A DNA stretch of 64,000 nucleotides from the NCBI RefSeq assembly GCF_902506325.1, contig NZ_LR732330.1, positions 310,001 to 374,000 on the forward strand, read 5' to 3'. Origin of the DNA: Limnobacter sp. 130 (GTDB taxonomy: Bacteria; Pseudomonadota; Gammaproteobacteria; Burkholderiales; Burkholderiaceae_B). Below the pieces are notes generated by a model that was not told the DNA's origin, did not search any database, and saw only the letters and a program-made list of their open reading frames with translations. Below, piece by piece: positions 19,460 through 28,116 of the stretch (position 1 is its first letter; each line of letters opens with the position of its first letter). The translations under genes and the position numbers were made by a program.

Positions 19460-19472
19460 ATTGTTCAACAAT
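19460..19472. promoter_or_regulatory. 13-base palindrome upstream of flhD
   Basis: ATTGTT-C-AACAAT is a perfect palindrome about 85 bases before the flhD start, in the divergent region with the hydrolase gene. It may be an operator site for flhDC control. It resembles one arm of the NorR-type sites elsewhere in this window but lacks the seven-base spacer. No clear sigma-70 promoter was seen beside it. Confidence 0.28.
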
Positions 19473-19554
19473 ACATTCACTGGGATCGATGTCTGTGGGA
19501 AGCGTCGAAACCTTCTGAAAAAGATTGCTCGATTTGAATAGGAGGATGTTCAAA

Positions 19555-19872
19555 ATGAAAGCAAATGAACTACTGGAACAAATTCGCGAAGCCAATTTAT
19601 CTTACCTGCTTCTGGCCAAACAACTCATCAACGAAGACAAAGCCGAGGCCATCATTCGCCTGGGTATCGATGAAAACACAGCAGACTTGCTGGACCAACT
19701 GACCACCGCACAAGTCTTGCGCATTGCAGCAAACAATGTGCCCATGTGCAGCATTCGGTTCGAAGACCCTGCCGTGTGGAAACTCCTCTCCGACCACGGA
19801 AAAGAACGCGCCATTTCGGGCATGCACGCCGCCATCCTGATGGCTGGCCGCAGCGCCCAAATTGCAGCTTAA
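19555..19872 (+). CDS. flhD: Flagellar transcriptional activator FlhD
   Basis: A 105-residue protein that matches FlhD throughout: MKANELLEQIREANLSYLLL at the start, then QLINEDKAEAIIRLG, ALRI-like VLRIAANN and the C-terminal ISGMHAAILMAGR. FlhD and FlhC form the FlhD4C2 complex that activates class 2 flagellar promoters with sigma-70. ATG at 19555 has AGGAGG eight to nine bases upstream; an ATG nine bases earlier touches the AGGAGG and is unlikely. flhC follows after 54 bases. No flagellar structural or mot/che gene is next to the pair in this window. Confidence 0.93.
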   Translation: MKANELLEQIREANLSYLLLAKQLINEDKAEAIIRLGIDENTADLLDQLTTAQVLRIAANNVPMCSIRFEDPAVWKLLSDHGKERAISGMHAAILMAGRSAQIAA

Positions 19873-19926
19873 ACGCACTTAAAAAAACCGTGGTTCATGC
19901 ACCCAAGGGTGCTTTGGAGAACAGAC

Positions 19927-20493
19927 ATGTCAAAGATTAAATCCTTGATGGCTGAGGCTGTCCAAATCAAACTTGCTTCTGACCTGATCAAGCTGGATGC
20001 CCGCTTGCAAGTTCTGGAAAGCGAAACCCAATTGTCGCGTGAACGCCTGATTCGCCTTTACAAGGAAATCAAGCAGAAATCACCACCCAAGGGCATGCTG
20101 CCCTTTTCAACCGACTGGTTCATGACCTGGCAGCCGAATATTCACTGCTCGCTGTTCATTAATTTTTACTCGACATGCATCAAACACACCGACCTTGAAG
20201 ACGGGGAATGCCTGGTAAAGGCTTACAAACTTTATCGCGAGCAAATCAACGCCTTGGGCCTACCGGAAGTGTTGTCGCTGACCCGTGCATGGCGCCTTGT
20301 GAAGTTTTTTGATGCCGGCATGCTGACCACCACTGCCTGCAAAACCTGTCAGGGCAACTTTGTGGTGCACACCTATGACCTGGTGAACAACTACGAGTGC
20401 GGTTTGTGCAACATGCCTTCCCGTGCCGGGAAAACCAAGCAAGACGCAGCCACCCGCTTCTTCAATGAAGAAAGCATGCTGGAAACCGCTTAA
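19927..20493 (+). CDS. flhC: Flagellar transcriptional activator FlhC
   Basis: A 188-residue protein; the N-terminal helix region LMAEAVQIKLASDLIKLDAR, the GMLPFSTDWFMTW segment and the zinc-binding Cys quartet CKTC...CGLC near residues 140-165 are all typical of FlhC. FlhC provides the DNA-binding specificity of the FlhD4C2 master regulator of motility. The ATG at 19927 has GGAG eight bases upstream; the longer frame has no support. The gene ends 25 bases before the converging DUF1854 gene of the cyanophycin locus, with no obvious terminator between them. Confidence 0.93.
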   Translation: MSKIKSLMAEAVQIKLASDLIKLDARLQVLESETQLSRERLIRLYKEIKQKSPPKGMLPFSTDWFMTWQPNIHCSLFINFYSTCIKHTDLEDGECLVKAYKLYREQINALGLPEVLSLTRAWRLVKFFDAGMLTTTACKTCQGNFVVHTYDLVNNYECGLCNMPSRAGKTKQDAATRFFNEESMLETA

Positions 20494-20518
20494 GCAATTG
20501 GATGGCTGTGCCGTTGTA

Positions 20519-20986
20519 TCAAGCCATAAACCGGGCAAGGATTTGCCGGCTTCTGGCGTCCAGCGCAAACATGTCTTCGACAATGAACTGCATGCCGTTT
20601 GCATGGGTCAGCACCAGGCGACTACCACCCAGTCGTCGAATGCTTTCATCCGTGGGTAACTCAAACTTGCAGGGCCCTTTGTCGGTTTCCAAGGTCCAGA
20701 TGCTTGGCGTGGAGTACGTGGACACCGAAGTAATTCGCAGCACCGAGGGCCTGAACTCCCGCACAGCAAGGTACTCTTTCGCCACTGCTTGTGAGTCGGC
20801 GTCCAGTTGATCAAGCCGGTCCAGCCAGGCCAGTTCCTTGCTGTACTCATCCACAATTGAAATACTTTCGTCAGGCGCGGAAAAAGGAAATGCCAGCACC
20901 GGCATGACTTGGTCTGCCACCAGTGCATTGCCTTTGTACAAGGCCAACTTGCCTTGAGTTGATTCACGCAATCGCCATTCATTCAT
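20519..20986 (-). CDS. DUF1854 protein associated with cyanophycin metabolism
   Basis: A 155-residue protein without membrane segments or signal peptide, recognised as the DUF1854 family by its arrangement: a PVLAFPFSAPDESISIVD strand region, the acidic ELAWLDRLDQLD helix, VAKEYLAVREFRP, and the ending DMFALDARSRQILARFM. It starts inside the last codons of the ABC transporter gene (eight-base overlap), so the two are translationally coupled. The family regularly accompanies this ABC transporter beside cphA genes in betaproteobacteria; its activity is unknown. A partner or accessory role for the transporter is an inference from the linkage only. Confidence 0.85.
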   Translation of the reverse strand: MNEWRLRESTQGKLALYKGNALVADQVMPVLAFPFSAPDESISIVDEYSKELAWLDRLDQLDADSQAVAKEYLAVREFRPSVLRITSVSTYSTPSIWTLETDKGPCKFELPTDESIRRLGGSRLVLTHANGMQFIVEDMFALDARSRQILARFMA

Positions 20987-23201
20987 ATTGGGCTTGCTCC
21001 TGCTTCAGTTTTTCCTGGGTCTGGTGCAAATGCCAAAAATGCGACTTCGCTGCCAGCAATTCATCGTGCGGCCCCTCTTCTACCACCTTGCCACGGTCCA
21101 TTACCACAATGCGGTCGGCTTTGCGCAACGTTGAAAGTCTGTGTGCAATCGCAATGGTTGTCCTGCCCTGCACCAGGTTGTCCAAGGCTTTCTGGATCTC
21201 CTTTTCTGTTTGAGAATCAACCGAGCTGGTGGCTTCGTCCAGAATGAGGATTTTCGGATCAATTAGCAGTGCGCGTGCAATCGAAATGCGCTGGCGCTCA
21301 CCGCCCGACAAACTTTGACCACGCTCACCGACCAAAGAATCGTACCCATGCTGCAGTCGCAAAATAAATTCGTGCGCGTGTGCCAATCGAGCCGCTGCGA
21401 TAATTTCTTCACGGGTGGCATCGGGGCGTCCATACGCAATGTTTTCTGCAATGGTGCCGAAAAACAAATACGGCTCTTGCAATACCAAACCAATGTTGCG
21501 GCGATAACTTCCCATCTCGATCTGGCGAATATCAATACCGTCGGCCAATACAGCGCCATCGCTCACATCGTAAAAACGACACAGCAAATTCACCAAAGTG
21601 GATTTACCCGAACCACTGTGACCCACCAAGCCAACCATCTCACCCTGCTTGACCTTCAGGCTGACACCGTCGAGCACTTGCCTGCTGCCATAGCGGAAGG
21701 ACACATTGCGCAATTCCAGCTCACCTTTGAGCTGATCGATTTTCACCGGGTTTTCAGCTTCCGGCACAGAGGACTTGTAATCGAGAATGTCAAAAATTCG
21801 CTTGGAGCCAGCTGCCGCTTTTTGGGTCACTGACACAATTCGGCTCATGGAATCGAGCCGCGTATAAAAACGACCTATGTAAGCCAGAAACGCCGTGAGC
21901 ACACCCACGGTGATGTCGTTGTTCATGATCATCCAAATGCCCGAGGCCCAAATCACCAAAATACCCAACTCGGTCAACAAGCTAACCGTGGGTGCAAACA
22001 GTGACCAGGTTTTGTTGATTCGGTCGTTCACCTCCAGGTTACGGGTATTGGCTTTCAGGAAGCGATCCGACTCCCTGCGTTCCTGAGCGAAAGCCTTCAC
22101 AACGCGAATACCGGGAATGGTATCGGTAAGAATGTTGGTGACTTCTCCCCACACTCGATCCACTTTCTCAAACCCAGTGCGCAATTTTTCACGCACCAGG
22201 TGGATCATCCAGGCAATCACCGGCAAAGGCAGCAAAGTCAGCAAAGCCAGCTCAAAATCAATGTTCATCAAGATGACGGCGGTCATCACAATCATGATGA
22301 CATCGGTGATGAAATCGAGGGCATGCAGCGAAAGGAACAAATTGATTCGATCGGTTTCAGCACTGACACGCGCAATTAAATCGCCGGTGCGTTTTGCGCT
22401 GAAATAATCAAGCGACAAACTCATCAAGTGGTTAAATGTGGTGGTTCTTAAATCGGAACCGATTCGCTCAGAAACCAAAGCCAACAAATAGGTTCTGGCC
22501 CAGCTCAGCACCGCAGCCACCACGGAGGAAATTAACAAAGCACTCAAATAAAATGTGGCCAGCTCGGTATTCATGGGTTGGCCATTCTGGAATGGAATCA
22601 GTACCTCGTCCATGAGCGGCATGGAAAGATAGGGCGCCACAAGTGTTGCCGCAGTGGAAAGCAAAGTCAAAACCAGCCCGGCAAACAGACGCCAGCGATA
22701 GGGGTGCGCAAACTGCCACAAACGCAACAAGGCACGAGAGGACACTGGCTCGTCAAAACCGGCCTCGTCCAACTCATCTTCGGCGAGCAAACGTGGCACT
22801 GGATGCTGAATTTGGGCAGTGTGCGCCATGCCCTGCTCAAATTCGCGCACAGCGGTTTCAAGCAGCTCAACGAATTCTTCAAGTGCGCGATGCAAACTGA
22901 AGCTTGCGTAGAAATAAAATACCTGCCCGGAGTCAACCTGAATCAAGACCGTTGAAAGACCGGAATGATCAGACATCGAAATTTTTTCAATGCTCGCGAA
23001 AGGTGCTTTGAAAACAGGCGCCTGCGAGTCCCTGTCTACCACAATTAATTCATGGGCGTTAAAGGCTACTAGGCTGCGAGAAAACTCACGCCGAGTATTC
23101 ATGTCAGCGACAAACACCGCTTGGGTTGGCGTGTTTGCGGCCCATACCTCTGAAAGTCGTTGTACTTCGTTTTCAGACGGTGAAAATCCAACGATTTTCA
23201 A
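20979..23201 (-). CDS. ABC exporter (permease-ATPase half transporter) of the cyanophycin locus
   Basis: A 740-residue half transporter with an unusual extra N-terminal domain. Residues 1-130 are soluble and look like a PH-type beta-sandwich with a final helix (RSLVAFNAHELIVVD, FKAPFASIEKISM, then HRALEEFVELLET). The type I exporter membrane domain follows (about 165-460), then the ATPase with Walker A GHSGSGKST, signature LSGGERQRIS and Walker B ILILDEATSSVD. The start is TTG with GAGGGG eight bases upstream. It is divergent from cphA across 69 bases and coupled to DUF1854. In related bacteria it is annotated as a cyanophycin-metabolism-associated ABC transporter; the transported compound is unknown. 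Confidence 0.9.
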   Translation of the reverse strand: MKIVGFSPSENEVQRLSEVWAANTPTQAVFVADMNTRREFSRSLVAFNAHELIVVDRDSQAPVFKAPFASIEKISMSDHSGLSTVLIQVDSGQVFYFYASFSLHRALEEFVELLETAVREFEQGMAHTAQIQHPVPRLLAEDELDEAGFDEPVSSRALLRLWQFAHPYRWRLFAGLVLTLLSTAATLVAPYLSMPLMDEVLIPFQNGQPMNTELATFYLSALLISSVVAAVLSWARTYLLALVSERIGSDLRTTTFNHLMSLSLDYFSAKRTGDLIARVSAETDRINLFLSLHALDFITDVIMIVMTAVILMNIDFELALLTLLPLPVIAWMIHLVREKLRTGFEKVDRVWGEVTNILTDTIPGIRVVKAFAQERRESDRFLKANTRNLEVNDRINKTWSLFAPTVSLLTELGILVIWASGIWMIMNNDITVGVLTAFLAYIGRFYTRLDSMSRIVSVTQKAAAGSKRIFDILDYKSSVPEAENPVKIDQLKGELELRNVSFRYGSRQVLDGVSLKVKQGEMVGLVGHSGSGKSTLVNLLCRFYDVSDGAVLADGIDIRQIEMGSYRRNIGLVLQEPYLFFGTIAENIAYGRPDATREEIIAAARLAHAHEFILRLQHGYDSLVGERGQSLSGGERQRISIARALLIDPKILILDEATSSVDSQTEKEIQKALDNLVQGRTTIAIAHRLSTLRKADRIVVMDRGKVVEEGPHDELLAAKSHFWHLHQTQEKLKQEQAQYE

Positions 23202-23270
23202 TGAGATTACCCCCTCAGTTCGCGAATTCGCTGATGTTACACCACTATTTCCAGCGACACGGAGTTAACA

Positions 23271-25463
23271 TTGATCGAAAATCCAATCCTAGAAAACAAA
23301 CCTGCCGGCACTCAGCTTATGACGCAAAAACGCCTTGAAATACTCCGAACCATGTGGCTTGATGGCCCAAATATCTGGACCTATCGAAGTTGTATCGAGG
23401 CGTTGGTGGACATACAGGAACTGGAACAGTTTCCATCCAACTTGCTGCCAGGCTTTTACGAGCGATTAACGGCTTTGCTACCCGGTTTGGTTGACCACCG
23501 CTGCGGAATTGGTGAACCAGGCGGTTTTCTGCTGCGCGTGCGCGAGGGCACCTATGCTGCGCACATGCTCGAACACATCGTCATTGAACTACACACCCAG
23601 GCCGGGCTTGAGGTCGGTTTCGGCAAAGCCCGAATGACCAGCAAAGACGGTGTTTACAAAATGGTGTTTCGCACCCCCGATCCTGTTGTCGGCATGGCTT
23701 GCCTGGAGGCCGGTGTGCGGCTGTTACACGCTGCCATTGAGGGCACCGAGTACGACTTACAAGCCGAGCTGAAAGTGATCAAACGTCACTGTGACATGCA
23801 TGGCCTGGGACCAAGTACCCAACATATTCTAGACGCCGCCTATGAACGGCGCATTCCTATCGTTCGCCTGAACGATGGCAACCTGGTTCAATTGGGCCAT
23901 GGAAACAAACAACAGCGAATCTGGACAGCTGAAACGTCGAAAACATCGGCAATTGCTGAGGGCATTGCCGCTGACAAGGACTTGTGCAAGGAATTGCTGG
24001 CTCAATGTGGCGTGCCGGTTCCCGAGGGTGCGTTTGCAAAGACAGCCGAACGCGCGTGGGAAATTGCGCAGGAAATCGGCTTGCCTGTGGTGGTTAAACC
24101 AGTGGATGGTAACCAGGGCCGCGGGGTTTCACTTGAGCTGGACAAACAGGAAGACATACAAAAAGCCTGGGCACTGGCTTATGAAGAAAGCTACAGCGGC
24201 GTAATTGTAGAGAAATTCATACGGGGTGTGGAGCACCGTGTGCTGGTGGTCAACTACCAAATCGCCGCAGTTTCGCGTGGAGAGCTGGTCAGCGTGAAAG
24301 GCGATGGCCAATCTACACTGCAAAATTTGATCGATCTGCAAATTAATGCCGATCCACGGCGCGGTGAAACAGAAATCACGCCACTTAAAACAATCCGCAT
24401 TGCCTCAAACCCTGTGGTGACGCTGGAAGTTCAGCGACAAGGCTATCAAGCCGATTCGATCATTCCCCTCGACAAACAGGTCATCATCGAGCGAAACAGC
24501 AACGCCTCTGAAGATGTGACCGATTTGATTCACCCTGAAATTGCGCGACTGTGTTGCATGGCTGCGCGTGTTGTTGGGCTGGACGTGGCGGGTATCGACC
24601 TGGTGTGTGAGCACATTGACCAGTCCCCCAAAGGGCAATCGCTGGCTGTGGTCGAAGTCAATGCTGGCCCTGGGCTGCTAATGCACATCAAACCCGCCAG
24701 GGGGCAGGCACGCAACGTGGGCAAACCCATTATTGAGTCGCTGTTCCCCGGTGATGCGAATGGTCGAATTCCCACCATTTCTTACTCGGGCGGCAAGGAA
24801 ATCGATGGTTTCGGCCCCGAACTCACCGAAATTCTTGAAGACCAGGGCCACAAAGTAGGCTTGGCCTGCGACCAGGGTTTGGTCATGAACGGTCGCACCA
24901 TTAACAAAGCACCTTCAGCCAACTGGCAATCGGGTCGAAATTGCCTGATCAACAAGAACCTTGACACACTGGTCATGCAGGTCAAAGCCAGCACAATTTT
25001 ATCGGAAGGCCTGCCTTTTGACCGATCAAGCCTGGCGGTCATTACCAGCATGGGTTCAATGGATGGGCTGAACGAATGGGACATTCTCACCAAAGAGCAG
25101 CACTTCAATGTGATGCGCACGTTGGTGGACCTGGTGCTGGCTAGTGGTCACGCCGTGGTGAATGCAGACGAAGTCAGCCTGTTACCCTTGAAAGACCTGT
25201 GCGATGGAAAGGTAATCTGGATCAGCAACAGCGCTGACAACCCAATTGTTACCGAACATGTCAAAAATGGCGGTATGGCAGTGATTTATCAAAGCGAGAA
25301 CATCCATTTCATGGGTCCCCGGGCGGAAGCCGAACAAAGAAGTCCCATACCCCTGAGACAGCCCCCTGTGAATTTAACCAAGGCACTGGCTCTGGCTGCT
25401 GCGGGCTGGGCGATGGATGTGCCCCACCACCTGCTGCGCGCCGATCTTCGGCAGCGCTATTGA
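23271..25463 (+). CDS. Cyanophycin synthetase paralogue without the Mur-ligase P-loop (CphA2-like)
   Basis: A 730-residue protein homologous to cyanophycin synthetase. The N-terminal domain (LDGPNIWTYRSCIEALVDI) and the ATP-grasp domain (about residues 215-490, with VVVKPVDGNQGRGV and EVNAGPGLLMH) are intact. In the Mur-ligase-like part the P-loop GTNGKTT is replaced by YSGGKEIDG at about residues 505-513, and the C-terminal Mur domain is shortened (730 residues against 872 in the neighbour). In cyanobacterial CphA2 a similar loss goes with polymerising beta-Asp-Arg dipeptides. The TTG start has GGAG six to seven bases upstream; an ATG at 23319 is the alternative. cphA follows after 34 bases. 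Confidence 0.87.
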   Translation: MIENPILENKPAGTQLMTQKRLEILRTMWLDGPNIWTYRSCIEALVDIQELEQFPSNLLPGFYERLTALLPGLVDHRCGIGEPGGFLLRVREGTYAAHMLEHIVIELHTQAGLEVGFGKARMTSKDGVYKMVFRTPDPVVGMACLEAGVRLLHAAIEGTEYDLQAELKVIKRHCDMHGLGPSTQHILDAAYERRIPIVRLNDGNLVQLGHGNKQQRIWTAETSKTSAIAEGIAADKDLCKELLAQCGVPVPEGAFAKTAERAWEIAQEIGLPVVVKPVDGNQGRGVSLELDKQEDIQKAWALAYEESYSGVIVEKFIRGVEHRVLVVNYQIAAVSRGELVSVKGDGQSTLQNLIDLQINADPRRGETEITPLKTIRIASNPVVTLEVQRQGYQADSIIPLDKQVIIERNSNASEDVTDLIHPEIARLCCMAARVVGLDVAGIDLVCEHIDQSPKGQSLAVVEVNAGPGLLMHIKPARGQARNVGKPIIESLFPGDANGRIPTISYSGGKEIDGFGPELTEILEDQGHKVGLACDQGLVMNGRTINKAPSANWQSGRNCLINKNLDTLVMQVKASTILSEGLPFDRSSLAVITSMGSMDGLNEWDILTKEQHFNVMRTLVDLVLASGHAVVNADEVSLLPLKDLCDGKVIWISNSADNPIVTEHVKNGGMAVIYQSENIHFMGPRAEAEQRSPIPLRQPPVNLTKALALAAAGWAMDVPHHLLRADLRQRY

Positions 25464-25497
25464 CCCCATGCCGATGCACACAACAGGTTGAAAAATT

Positions 25498-28116
25498 ATG
25501 AAAATTGAACGCATTCGCGCCTTGCGCGGCCCCAATTTGTGGAGCAAAAACACCAGCATGGAAGCCTTGGTGTTTTGTGAAGAAAATGAACGCTTGTACG
25601 ATCGGTTCGCCAACATTGAAATGCGGGTACGCAGCGCTCTGCCCGGCATTGGTTCACTGCGGGCCACCGGGTTCGAACAAAGCAATATTGCACTGGCTCA
25701 CATTTTAAGCCGTGCCGCCCTGCGCTTTCAGGTTGAGGCCGGCTCGCAGGTCACCTTCGCCCATGTGGCCGACAACATCACCACAGGGTACTTTCGGGTG
25801 GTGGTACAGTACGAAGAAGAAGAATTGGCGCGTGCTGCCTTTGAAGAAGCTCACCAACTTATCCTGGCTGCACTGGCCGGGCAAGACTTCGACGCGAAAT
25901 CAGCCATTGAACGGTTGAAAGAGGCTTTTGAGGACTGCAAACTTGGACCAAGTACCGGCTCAATTGTCAATGCAGCCTTGCGCCGGGGCATTCCCATTCG
26001 CCGCCTGACACAGGGCAGCCTTGTGCAATTGGGCTGGGGCTCAAAAGCACGCCGAATCCAGGCTGCGGAAACAGACACCACCTGCGCCATTTCTGAAGAA
26101 ATTGCGCAAGACAAGGACCTGACCAAAACAATTTTGTCTGCCGCGGGTATTCCAACCCCCAAGGGCAAGCTGGTCAAAACTTTCGAGGAAGCGCTAGAGG
26201 CGTTTCGCGAACTGACCCAAACCACCAAAAAAGGGGTGGTGATCAAGCCCAGCGACGGCAACCAAGGCAAAGGCGTAACCGTCAATATTGTCGATGAAGA
26301 ACATTTGCGCGTTGCATTTGATGCCGCCAAAAAACACGGCAGTGGTGTACCCATTGTGGAGGAATTCATTCCTGGCCATGACTATCGCTTTCTCGTGGTG
26401 GGAGACAAACTGGTGGCCGCAGCACGTCGCGAGCCTCCATCTGTAGTGGGCGACGGCGTCAATTCAATTGCGCAACTCATTGAAATCGAAAACTGCAACC
26501 CACTGCGCGGCGAGGGCCACGGCAGTGCGCTGAGCAAACTTCGGCTCGATGAAATCGCAATAGCCCGGATCAAGAAACAGGGTTTCACTGCTGAAGCAGT
26601 ACCCGGGCAAGGTGTTCGAGTCGTACTGCGCAACAATGCAAACCTGAGTACCGGCGGCAGCGCAACCGATGTCACCGACAACGTGCACCCCGCCATGGCA
26701 GAAATGGTCATTCAAGCCGCACAACAAATCGGCATTGAAGTGTGCGGCGTTGATGTCGTGTGCGAACGCGTAGATGAATCACTTGAAGCCCAAGGTGGTG
26801 GCATTGTGGAATTGAATGCAGCGCCTGGCTTGCGCATGCACCTGGAACCCTCGATTGGCAAGGGCCGCGATGTCGGCGCAGCAGTCATCGATCTGATGTT
26901 CAAGAAAGACGAAAACGGTCGAATTCCAGTGGTGGCGGTGACCGGCACCAATGGAAAAACCACCACCGTTCGCCTGATTGAACAAATTTTGCGCTATCAC
27001 AACCTGCGTGTCGGCTTTACGGGCACCGAGGGTGTTGTCGTGAATGGTCACCTAATTGACACAGGCGATTGCAGTGGCCCGAAAAGTGCCCACAAAGTTT
27101 TGGTTCACCCCGAAGCAGACGCTGCGGTGCTTGAATGCGCACGTGGTGGCATGTTGCGTGAAGGCCTGGGCTTTGACATGTGCGACGTAGGCATAGTGAC
27201 CAACATTGGCGAAGGTGATCACCTTGGCCTGAACTTTATTGACAGCGTGGAAGACCTAGCCTTGCTGAAAAGCGTGCTGGTGCAAAACGTAGCCCCGGAA
27301 GGGCTTGCCGTGCTGAATGCCGATGACCGACATGCCGCCAACATGGCCAAGCTGACACCGGGCCGCGTGCTGTTTTTCACCAGCAACCCCGACAATCCGA
27401 TTGTTGCTGCACACAAAGCCAAAGGCCGCCCCGTGATTATTCACGATGGTCGGGTCATCAATATCAGCTATGACGACACCGAGAAAACCATCGACCTGAT
27501 GGATGTGCCATTGACCAACAATGGTTTATTCACCTTCCAGGTGCAAAACGTGATGTGCGCTGTTGCTGCAGCATTGGCCCTGAATGTGCCTTTAAACACC
27601 ATCCGTGCAGCACTGGGCAGTTTTCAGTCAACGCCCGACACCGTCCCTGGTCGCTTTAACTTTTTCAAGCACAAAGGTGGCTCAGTGATTGCCGATTACG
27701 GCCACAATCCCGATGCGGTCTCTACTTTGGTGAACACACTGAAAAACATACCTGCGATCAAACGCACGGTGGTGATTAGTGCTGCAGGCGATCGCCGCGA
27801 CCAGGACATTATCGAACAGGGTCGATTGGTGGGCGGCTTTTTCGATCACATTATTTTGTATGAGGACGCCTGCCAGCGTGGTCGCCCAGACGGTGAAACT
27901 CTCGCCCTGCTGCAGCAAGGCATTGCCCAATCCAGCAGCGATAAAAAACAATCGGTGGTGGAGGTGCGCGGTGAATTCAAAGCCATCCAGATGGCACTGG
28001 ATGAAACCGCACCGGATCACCTGGTGCTGGTGTTGATCGACCAGGTGAATGAAGCACTGCAGTACCTGCAAGGCAACACAAGCGGCGAAGCCGAAGCCAC
28101 GCGCGCTGCAGTTTAA
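25498..28116 (+). CDS. cphA: Cyanophycin synthetase
   Basis: A full-length 872-residue CphA, the enzyme that builds the storage polymer multi-L-arginyl-poly-L-aspartate from Asp, Arg and ATP. The order is the N-terminal domain (LRGPNLWSKNTSMEALV), the ATP-grasp domain that adds Asp (about residues 220-475; VVIKPSDGNQGKGV, ELNAAPGLRMH), and the Mur-ligase-like domain that adds Arg, with the P-loop GTNGKTTT at 483-490 and the C-terminal ADYGHNPDA and AAGDRRDQD motifs. The start is ATG with AGG eleven bases upstream. Its last four bases overlap the end of convergent norR. No cyanophycinase gene lies in the window. Confidence 0.95.
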   Translation: MKIERIRALRGPNLWSKNTSMEALVFCEENERLYDRFANIEMRVRSALPGIGSLRATGFEQSNIALAHILSRAALRFQVEAGSQVTFAHVADNITTGYFRVVVQYEEEELARAAFEEAHQLILAALAGQDFDAKSAIERLKEAFEDCKLGPSTGSIVNAALRRGIPIRRLTQGSLVQLGWGSKARRIQAAETDTTCAISEEIAQDKDLTKTILSAAGIPTPKGKLVKTFEEALEAFRELTQTTKKGVVIKPSDGNQGKGVTVNIVDEEHLRVAFDAAKKHGSGVPIVEEFIPGHDYRFLVVGDKLVAAARREPPSVVGDGVNSIAQLIEIENCNPLRGEGHGSALSKLRLDEIAIARIKKQGFTAEAVPGQGVRVVLRNNANLSTGGSATDVTDNVHPAMAEMVIQAAQQIGIEVCGVDVVCERVDESLEAQGGGIVELNAAPGLRMHLEPSIGKGRDVGAAVIDLMFKKDENGRIPVVAVTGTNGKTTTVRLIEQILRYHNLRVGFTGTEGVVVNGHLIDTGDCSGPKSAHKVLVHPEADAAVLECARGGMLREGLGFDMCDVGIVTNIGEGDHLGLNFIDSVEDLALLKSVLVQNVAPEGLAVLNADDRHAANMAKLTPGRVLFFTSNPDNPIVAAHKAKGRPVIIHDGRVINISYDDTEKTIDLMDVPLTNNGLFTFQVQNVMCAVAAALALNVPLNTIRAALGSFQSTPDTVPGRFNFFKHKGGSVIADYGHNPDAVSTLVNTLKNIPAIKRTVVISAAGDRRDQDIIEQGRLVGGFFDHIILYEDACQRGRPDGETLALLQQGIAQSSSDKKQSVVEVRGEFKAIQMALDETAPDHLVLVLIDQVNEALQYLQGNTSGEAEATRAAV

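Noticed and set aside
23271-25463. The first cyanophycin synthetase as a pseudogene
   Set aside because: The frame is intact for 730 codons, the ATP-grasp motifs are conserved and spacing to cphA suggests an operon; loss of one motif fits a specialised paralogue better.
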